DNA from: Candidatus Vesicomyosocius sp. SY067_SCS001
GTDB lineage: Bacteria > Pseudomonadota > Gammaproteobacteria > PS1 > Pseudothioglobaceae
Direction: 5' to 3'
NCBI RefSeq assembly: GCF_014706615.1
Contig: NZ_CP054877.1
Span: forward strand, 310,001-374,000
Length of the DNA: 64,000 bases
The stretch's first letter is position 1. Every line of letters starts with the position of its first letter. The position numbers and the translations under genes are program-made. The notes below the pieces were generated by a model that worked only from the letters and a program-made list of their open reading frames with translations, ran no database searches and was not told the DNA's origin. This document shows positions 58,389 through 64,000 of the stretch, one piece after another.

Positions 58389-60187
58389 GTACGTGCAGCA
58401 TTAAGAATGCCTGCTTCATTTAACCCATATAAATCATACAACTCTTGTTGTTCACCTTGTTCACTGAATTTATCTGGTAAACCTAAGATGCTTAACGATG
58501 TACTTATATTTTTTTGATGTAAAAGTTCACTAATTGCACTACCTGCACCACCCATTGTGGCATTGTCCTCAATAGAGATAAGCTTGATATGTGAATTGGC
58601 TAATTCAGTAATCAAATCTTTATCAAGTGGCTTAACAAAGCGCATATCAACTACAGTTGCATTTAGCTTCTTGCCTGCACTAAGAGCGCTTTCAACAGTT
58701 GTTCCAAAAGCAAGGATTGCTACATCAGAGCCTTTAAGTATAATTTTAGCTTTACCTAATGAAATTTGTTTATCAGTCACATAATCTTGGATATTTGATA
58801 CACCTCTAGGGTAACGTATACAAATAGTTCTATTAGTTTTGAATGCAGTATTGAACATTTGATACATCTGCATTGCATTGCTTGGTGTCATAATGATTAA
58901 ATTAGGGATACATCTTAAGAAACTCAAATCAAAACTACCTGCATGAGTTGCACCATCAGCACCTACCAATCCAGCTCTATCAATTGCAAAAATAACATTT
59001 AAGTTTTGTAGTGCGATATCGTGAATGAGTTGATCATAACCACGTTGCAAAAAAGTAGAGTAAATAGCTACTATTGGTTTTAAGCCTTGCGTAGCAAGCC
59101 CTCCTGCAAAAGTAATAGCGTGCTGCTCTGCAATGCCTACATCAAAATATTGTTTGGGATAATTTTTTTCAAATTCACTCATTCCAGATCCAGCGCACAT
59201 AGCTGGAGTAATAGCAACTAAGTTCTTATGATTAAGTGCTGTATTATTTAGCCAAGTACCAAATACAGTGCTATAACTAGGAAAACTAGAGGCATTTGAT
59301 GAGGCAGGCGTTACACCATGAAATTTACATGGATCATTTTCTGCTATTTCAAGTCCGTAACCTTTTTTAGTAATAATATGTAAGAGCCTTGGTTTTGTTT
59401 GTTTCTTTAGATTTTGTAGGGTTTGTATTAGAGTAGGCAAGTCATGTCCATCAATAGGTCCAAAATAATCAAGCCCTAACTCTTCAAATAAAGTACTAGG
59501 TAGAACCATACCTTTAAGGTGTTCTTCTGAGCGTTTAGCAAATTTATATATTTGAGGAATTTTTTCTAAAAACCCTAATGATTTTGACTTCATTGTCGAA
59601 TAAACCTTACCAGAGATAAGTCTAGTAAGGTATTTATTCATGGCGCCAACATTTTTTGATATTGACATATCATTGTCATTTAGAATAATAAGTAAGTCTG
59701 CATCGCTATCACCTGCATGGTTAAGCGCTTCAAATGACATACCACCTGTTAGTGCACCATCTCCAATTACAGCAATAGACTTACCTTTGCTATTATTAAT
59801 ACTATTACCAATAGCAATGCCTAAAGCGGCACTAATTGAAGTTGATGAATGACCAGCACCAAAACTATCATGTTCACTTTCACTGTGTTTTGTAAAACCA
59901 GATAATCCTCCTTTTTGACGTAATGTATGCATTTTATCGAAACGACCTGTGAGTATTTTGTGGGTATAAGCCTGATGTCCAACATCAAAGACAAGGCTAT
60001 CATAAGGAGTATCAAATATATAATGTATAGCAATGGTCATTTCAATTATGCCAAGGTTAGGAGCTAGGTGACCACCTGTTCTTTGGATGTTCTCAATTAA
60101 AAATGTACGTATTTTTTCAGCTAAAGACTGTAATTGTACAATATTAAGTTGTTTAATATCTGTAGGCGATGTTATTGAATTTAACAC
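58385..60187 (-). CDS. dxs: 1-deoxy-D-xylulose-5-phosphate synthase
   Basis: A 600-residue thiamine-diphosphate enzyme, first step of the MEP pathway. DVGHQAYTHKILTGR, the TPP motif GDGALTGGMSFEALNHAG, FGPIDGHD, and AEQHAITFAGGLA (catalytic Glu) are in order, with the transketolase C-terminal domain behind. E. coli Dxs has 620 residues, so it is complete. It precedes the DUF2062 gene on the minus strand. Confidence 0.97.
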   Translation of the reverse strand: MLNSITSPTDIKQLNIVQLQSLAEKIRTFLIENIQRTGGHLAPNLGIIEMTIAIHYIFDTPYDSLVFDVGHQAYTHKILTGRFDKMHTLRQKGGLSGFTKHSESEHDSFGAGHSSTSISAALGIAIGNSINNSKGKSIAVIGDGALTGGMSFEALNHAGDSDADLLIILNDNDMSISKNVGAMNKYLTRLISGKVYSTMKSKSLGFLEKIPQIYKFAKRSEEHLKGMVLPSTLFEELGLDYFGPIDGHDLPTLIQTLQNLKKQTKPRLLHIITKKGYGLEIAENDPCKFHGVTPASSNASSFPSYSTVFGTWLNNTALNHKNLVAITPAMCAGSGMSEFEKNYPKQYFDVGIAEQHAITFAGGLATQGLKPIVAIYSTFLQRGYDQLIHDIALQNLNVIFAIDRAGLVGADGATHAGSFDLSFLRCIPNLIIMTPSNAMQMYQMFNTAFKTNRTICIRYPRGVSNIQDYVTDKQISLGKAKIILKGSDVAILAFGTTVESALSAGKKLNATVVDMRFVKPLDKDLITELANSHIKLISIEDNATMGGAGSAISELLHQKNISTSLSILGLPDKFSEQGEQQELYDLYGLNEAGILNAART

Positions 60188-60249
60188 TAAAATAAAGGCT
60201 CAACTTAAAAAAGACATTATATACTTGTAATAGTAAGGTTATTTTACAA

Positions 60250-61605
60250 CTACCAAGAAGGACGGCGAATTTTTAGAGAATGGTCTTTTTTAATGTTTTT
60301 GTTTTTAATTTTAATTCTTTCATTAAAATTTTTAGCGATAAAGCCAAGTTTTGGTTTGATTTCTTGCATCGGAATCCACACTTGATAACCACTACCTTTT
60401 GCAACATCTAACTTCTCATTATGCTCGGTTAGTATATATTCAATCGTGGTATTAAAACAGCGATCAGGTAGGATAACCTCAATAGAATTTCCTATGCTAA
60501 ATTTGTTTTTAACTTTAATAAAAGCTTTTCCATCTTTATAATCTAGAATTTCCCCTACCACTTGTTGTTTGTTTGAACGTGAATAATTATCAAAATAATT
60601 TTGTAATTCTTCCGGTTGATGTCTTTGATAAAATCCATCGGTATAACCTCGATTAGCAAGGTTTTCTAGTACACCAAAGGCGTCTTTATCAAATTCACGT
60701 CCAGCAACAGCATCATCAATAGCTTGCCGATACACTTGTGTTGTACGTGCAACGTAGTAATGTGATTTAGTTCTACCCTCTATTTTAAGTGAATCAATAC
60801 CCATAGTTGTGAGTGTGTGTACATGTTCAATAGCGCGTAAATCTTTGGAATTCATGATATAAGTACCGTGTTCATCCTCAAAAGTGGGCATTAATTCACC
60901 AAGTCTAGTTTGTTCTTCAAGTAATATAACTTGATTTTCAGGAGTTTTAACTTTAACTGCTTTAACATCACCATCAAAAGTTTCCTTAGCTTTTTTAACG
61001 TCATATTTCCAGCGACAAGAATTAGTACATGAACCTTGGTTTGGGTCGCGATGATTAAAATATCCTGACAATAAACAGCGGCCAGAATAGGCAATACACA
61101 ATGAACCATGTACAAATACTTCCAGTTCAACGTCTGGGCATTCTTGGCGAATATCTTTTATTTCATCTAATGATAACTCTCGTGAAAGAATGATACGACT
61201 AACTCCTGTATTTTTCCAAAATTTTACTGTTGCGTAGTTAATTGAATTTGCTTGAACTGATAGATGAATAACTTGATTTGGAAATTTTTCTTTTACCATC
61301 ATAATTAAACCAGGATCTGCCATAATTAAAGCGTCAGGACCAAGATTAATAATAGGTTCAATATCCTTTATATACGTTTTAATCTTGCTATTATGTGGAA
61401 TGATGTTTGAGGCAACAAAGAATTTTTTATTATTTGCATGTGCTTCAAGTATGCCTTGTTCTAAGGTTTTAGTATCAAATAAGTTATTACGCACTCTAAG
61501 ACTGTATCTTGGTTGTCCTGCATAGACAGCATCTGCACCATAAGCATAAGCATAGCGCATGTGGTTAAGACTACCAGCAGGGGAAAGTAATTCTGGTTTA
61601 TTCAT
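60250..61605 (-). CDS. trhP: U32-family tRNA hydroxylation protein YegQ/TrhP
   Basis: A 451-residue peptidase-U32-like protein. KPELLSPAGSLNHMRYAYAYGADAVY, the YSGRCLLSGYFNHRDPNQG segment and NSKDLRAIEHV closely follow E. coli YegQ. That protein (TrhP) is required for prephenate-dependent 5-hydroxyuridine formation at position 34 of tRNAs. Cysteines in CTNSC and GRC may bind Fe-S. The gene is divergent from the methyltransferase gene. Confidence 0.93.
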   Translation of the reverse strand: MNKPELLSPAGSLNHMRYAYAYGADAVYAGQPRYSLRVRNNLFDTKTLEQGILEAHANNKKFFVASNIIPHNSKIKTYIKDIEPIINLGPDALIMADPGLIMMVKEKFPNQVIHLSVQANSINYATVKFWKNTGVSRIILSRELSLDEIKDIRQECPDVELEVFVHGSLCIAYSGRCLLSGYFNHRDPNQGSCTNSCRWKYDVKKAKETFDGDVKAVKVKTPENQVILLEEQTRLGELMPTFEDEHGTYIMNSKDLRAIEHVHTLTTMGIDSLKIEGRTKSHYYVARTTQVYRQAIDDAVAGREFDKDAFGVLENLANRGYTDGFYQRHQPEELQNYFDNYSRSNKQQVVGEILDYKDGKAFIKVKNKFSIGNSIEVILPDRCFNTTIEYILTEHNEKLDVAKGSGYQVWIPMQEIKPKLGFIAKNFNERIKIKNKNIKKDHSLKIRRPSW

Positions 61606-61663
61606 ATGTTCATTTTATCATTAACAGTTTATTAAAAACCCTTATTGTATAATAAGAAACGAC

Positions 61664-62251
61664 ATGTTTACAAAAAAAGATATTTTAAGGTTAAAGCAAG
61701 ATTTAACTATTCAAACAAATTTACTTGGAGTTAATTTGACTCTAAAAACGCGTTGGGGTGTATTTAGTCCTCGTTCTATTGATGACGGTACTAAATTATT
61801 CATGAAGCATTTGAAAATTATTAATGATGACAAGTGCCTTGATTTAGGATGTGGTTATGGTCCTATCGGTTTAGCAGTTGCTAAGTCTTGTCCAAAAACA
61901 GAGGTTCATATGGTGGATAAAGATTTTATTGCTGTTGAATTATCAAATATCAATGCTAAACTTAATCGTATCGATAATGTACAGATTTATTTGTCAGATG
62001 CATTTTTAAGTGTTAATAAAACAAACTATTTTGATCAAGTATTGTCAAATGTGCCTGCTAAAGTAGGCAGAGAACAGCTAAGTATTATTCTATATGATGC
62101 TTATGATGTGTTAAAAACAGGCGGTAAAATAACATTTGTAACCATTAATGGCTTAAGATATTTCATTAAAAATAATTTAAAATTTGTATTTGGTAATTAT
62201 AAAAAACTCAAACAGGGGCAGAAGTATACAGTTTCTCAGGCAATTAAATAA
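61664..62251 (+). CDS. Class I SAM methyltransferase, RsmC-like (MTS domain)
   Basis: A 195-residue protein with SAM motif I LDLGCGYGPIGLAVA (about 58-72) and WGVFSPRSIDDGTKLF before it, as in the RsmC/RlmG C-terminal domain. The motif IV position, usually NPP, reads SNVPAKVG. It is therefore related to, but not a canonical, base-N methyltransferase. Only the catalytic domain is present. The target is unknown. Confidence 0.75.
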   Translation: MFTKKDILRLKQDLTIQTNLLGVNLTLKTRWGVFSPRSIDDGTKLFMKHLKIINDDKCLDLGCGYGPIGLAVAKSCPKTEVHMVDKDFIAVELSNINAKLNRIDNVQIYLSDAFLSVNKTNYFDQVLSNVPAKVGREQLSIILYDAYDVLKTGGKITFVTINGLRYFIKNNLKFVFGNYKKLKQGQKYTVSQAIK

Positions 62252-62300
62252 TATATGAGTAAAATACTCAGTAATTAAACATGAAATAGGAGTAAGTAGA

Positions 62301-62630
62301 ATGAATGTAATGGATAGAATTCAACATCAAGTAGATAGCGCTGCAGTTGTACTTTATATGAAAGGTACGCCACAATTTCCTCAGTGCGGATTTTCTGCTA
62401 AAGCAGCACAAACACTAACTTCAACAGGTGTTGAGTTTGCCTATGTGAATATTTTTGAAGATCAAGAAGTATTCCAAAACTTGCCAACTTTTGCAAATTG
62501 GCCGACATTCCCTCAAATTTATTTTAATTCAGAATTAGTTGGGGGCGGAGATATTATTGTTGAAATGGCTGAAATGGGTACTTTAAAAGATGAGATGAAA
62601 AAAGCCTCTGAAAAGTTTGATATTAAATAA
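62301..62630 (+). CDS. grxD: Monothiol glutaredoxin (Grx4/GrxD)
   Basis: A 109-residue protein with the CGFS motif (PQCGFSAKA, near residue 29) and glutathione-binding NWPTFPQIY and LVGGGDI segments. Such proteins carry and deliver 2Fe-2S clusters with glutathione and BolA. AGGAG precedes the start by nine bases. It converges on purL. Confidence 0.96.
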   Translation: MNVMDRIQHQVDSAAVVLYMKGTPQFPQCGFSAKAAQTLTSTGVEFAYVNIFEDQEVFQNLPTFANWPTFPQIYFNSELVGGGDIIVEMAEMGTLKDEMKKASEKFDIK

Positions 62631-62701
62631 TATGTTTACATATGTTAGTATAATCACAATAGTCAATCTTTATCTTGTCTTATTAAATACCATAGTTTGT
62701 A

Positions 62702-64000
62702 TTAATCAACCCAAGCTCTAGCGTTTTCAAACATTCTTATCCATGGGCCACGTTCACGCCAATATTTTGGATAATAAGAGTTTTGTACGCTTCTAATAAC
62801 ACGCTCTGGGTGTGGCATCATAATAGTGACTTGCCCAGATTTATTTGTAACGCCTGCTGTAGCAAAATCTGAACCGTTTGGATTATGCGGATAATTTTGT
62901 GTTGGCTTTCCATCATGGTCAACATATTGCATAATTGAATAGTTTTTATTCATTTGAAGTGCAAAGCTTGCACGACCTTCGCCATGAGCAATACTAATTG
63001 GTATAATTGATCCTTCCATTTCTTTGAAGAAAATTGAGTTTGATGGTTTGATTTTAACCGAGGAAAAACGTGCTTCAAATTGTTCAGAAGCGTTACGTTT
63101 AAAAGTTGGGAAATGCTTACTATCAGGGATAATTTGTGTTAAATTAGACATCATTTGACAGCCATTACAAACACCAAGTGCAAAACTATCATTTCGATTA
63201 AAAAAAACTTCAAATTCGTTTTTAGCACGTTCATTATATAGAATAGAACTTGCCCAACCGCGCCCTGCGCCAAGCACATCGCCATAGGAAAAACCACCAC
63301 AAGCTACTAAGCCTTTAAAATCAACTAGGGATACTTTTCCAGATAAAATGTCACTCATGTGTACATCAATCGCACTGAATTGTGCTTTGGTAAATGCTAC
63401 ACCCATTTCAATTTGACCATGAATGCCTTGTTCTCTCAAGATGGCAATTTTTGGCTTTGTTGGTATTTTGATATAAGGTGCTGATATGGATTTGTTAATA
63501 TTAAAATTTAAATCAATTTTAATTCCTGATGTGCACTCACTAATATTGCTAAACTCTTCTTTAGCACAATTTGGATTGTCTCTTAATTTAGCAATTTTAT
63601 AAGAAGTTGATGACCAAAGTTTTTGTAATTCAGCTCTTGGTTTGTTGTAAATTAAATTATCATTTGAACTAATTTGAATCATGTCAGTATTATTAATTAA
63701 AGCAATAGTACGTGTGAAATTAGAGAGTCCTATCTTATCAAGAGCCTTCATCACTGTTTGTTTGTTATCATTTTTAACTTGAATGACACAACCTAACTCT
63801 TCATTAAATAACTCTTCAATTTGACCATTAAAAGTTATATCTAGACCACAATGTGAGGCAAATGCTATCTCTAATAAAGTTACAATTACACCACCATCAC
63901 TACGATCATGATAGGCACTAATCAGCCCGCTCTTATTAAATTGGTTAATGACAGTGAAGAATTTTTTAAATGTAGTTTCTTTGTCGAGATTAGGTGCAAT
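62702..64000 (-). CDS. purL: Phosphoribosylformylglycinamidine synthase, C-terminal part (runs off window)
   Basis: The frame stays open from the stop at 62702 to the window edge (about 432 codons visible), although a GTG at 63754 could mimic a start. Upstream of it the frame continues as ELFNEELGCVIQV, clearly PurL. The C-terminal glutaminase domain has the nucleophile in ALGVCNGCQMM and His/Glu in MMPHPERV. The long proteobacterial PurL makes FGAM in purine synthesis. The 5' part lies beyond the window. Confidence 0.96.
   Translation of the reverse strand: MAPNLDKETTFKKFFTVINQFNKSGLISAYHDRSDGGVIVTLLEIAFASHCGLDITFNGQIEELFNEELGCVIQVKNDNKQTVMKALDKIGLSNFTRTIALINNTDMIQISSNDNLIYNKPRAELQKLWSSTSYKIAKLRDNPNCAKEEFSNISECTSGIKIDLNFNINKSISAPYIKIPTKPKIAILREQGIHGQIEMGVAFTKAQFSAIDVHMSDILSGKVSLVDFKGLVACGGFSYGDVLGAGRGWASSILYNERAKNEFEVFFNRNDSFALGVCNGCQMMSNLTQIIPDSKHFPTFKRNASEQFEARFSSVKIKPSNSIFFKEMEGSIIPISIAHGEGRASFALQMNKNYSIMQYVDHDGKPTQNYPHNPNGSDFATAGVTNKSGQVTIMMPHPERVIRSVQNSYYPKYWRERGPWIRMFENARAWVD

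Noticed and set aside
63749-63754. Separate short purL-C gene starting near 63754
   Set aside because: The same frame continues upstream with PurL-specific residues (FNEELGCVIQV), so the GTG/ATG there is internal.

Overview
The window is AT-rich (roughly one third G+C by eye), densely coded chromosomal DNA of a gammaproteobacterium with a reducing genome. Gene content and order (ntrY-ntrX-trkA-trkH, divergent ratA/smpB, rlmN then ispG, gatCAB, NhaD, IspB) fit gammaproteobacteria. The base composition, short or merged housekeeping blocks, decayed intergenic stretches and visible pseudogene remnants suggest a thiotrophic clam or mussel symbiont of the SUP05/Ruthia/Vesicomyosocius type. That placement is inferred from style and gene content; no marker rRNA is present. 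There is no CRISPR array, insertion sequence, prophage or recognisable secondary-metabolite cluster.

Layout. 1-2350: a cut-off MBL-fold hydrolase, tRNA-Ala and tRNA-Glu behind a clear sigma70 promoter, about 1.5 kb of mostly eroded DNA holding one small membrane protein, a tRNA-Glu-like relic, a perfect hairpin and a second tRNA-Glu. 2350-11430: rluD, an S24-like protein, mutM, a PuuD-type membrane protein, a porin, a ygfZ-like gene, nhaD, coaX, trpS and rluB. 11580-19280: ileS, aroB, a membrane/coiled-coil protein and gatCAB, all on +. 19740-24140: a site-2 protease, proS, psd and a CorB/CNNM protein. 24180-30910: eno, dnaJ, dnaK, coaD, rsmD and ppa on -, with a sigma32-like promoter before dnaK and structured non-coding DNA between dnaJ and eno. 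31480-37080: the NtrY/NtrX two-component pair and the Trk potassium system. 37090-48385: a DinG-type helicase, ispB, rlmE, typA, an RND transporter and a DUF255 thioredoxin-domain protein. 48456-53320: ruvA, leuD, leuC, an asparagine-synthetase-like amidotransferase and rnhA. 53549-64000: ratA/smpB, a dead hup (HU) gene, ndk, rlmN, a small membrane protein, ispG, a DUF2062 protein, dxs, yegQ (trhP), a methyltransferase, grxD and the C-terminal part of purL.

Functionally most genes serve translation (aminoacyl-tRNA synthesis, rRNA and tRNA modification, trans-translation), chaperones, isoprenoid precursors (dxs, ispG, ispB), cofactors (coaX, coaD), leucine and aromatic amino acid synthesis, ion homeostasis (NhaD, TrkAH) and envelope functions (porin, RND pump, Psd). 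The retention of amino acid, purine and cofactor synthesis fits a nutritional symbiont rather than a pathogen.

The most notable signals are reductive. They are a full-length but frame-broken HU gene at 54634-54900, an NtrX whose sigma54-interacting AAA+ domain is missing, a degenerate tRNA-Glu relic, an S24-family protein without its catalytic serine, and several long perfect inverted repeats in intergenic DNA (25 bp arms at 6676-6738). An octamer tandem array sits directly in front of eno. I found no convincing undescribed multi-gene system.
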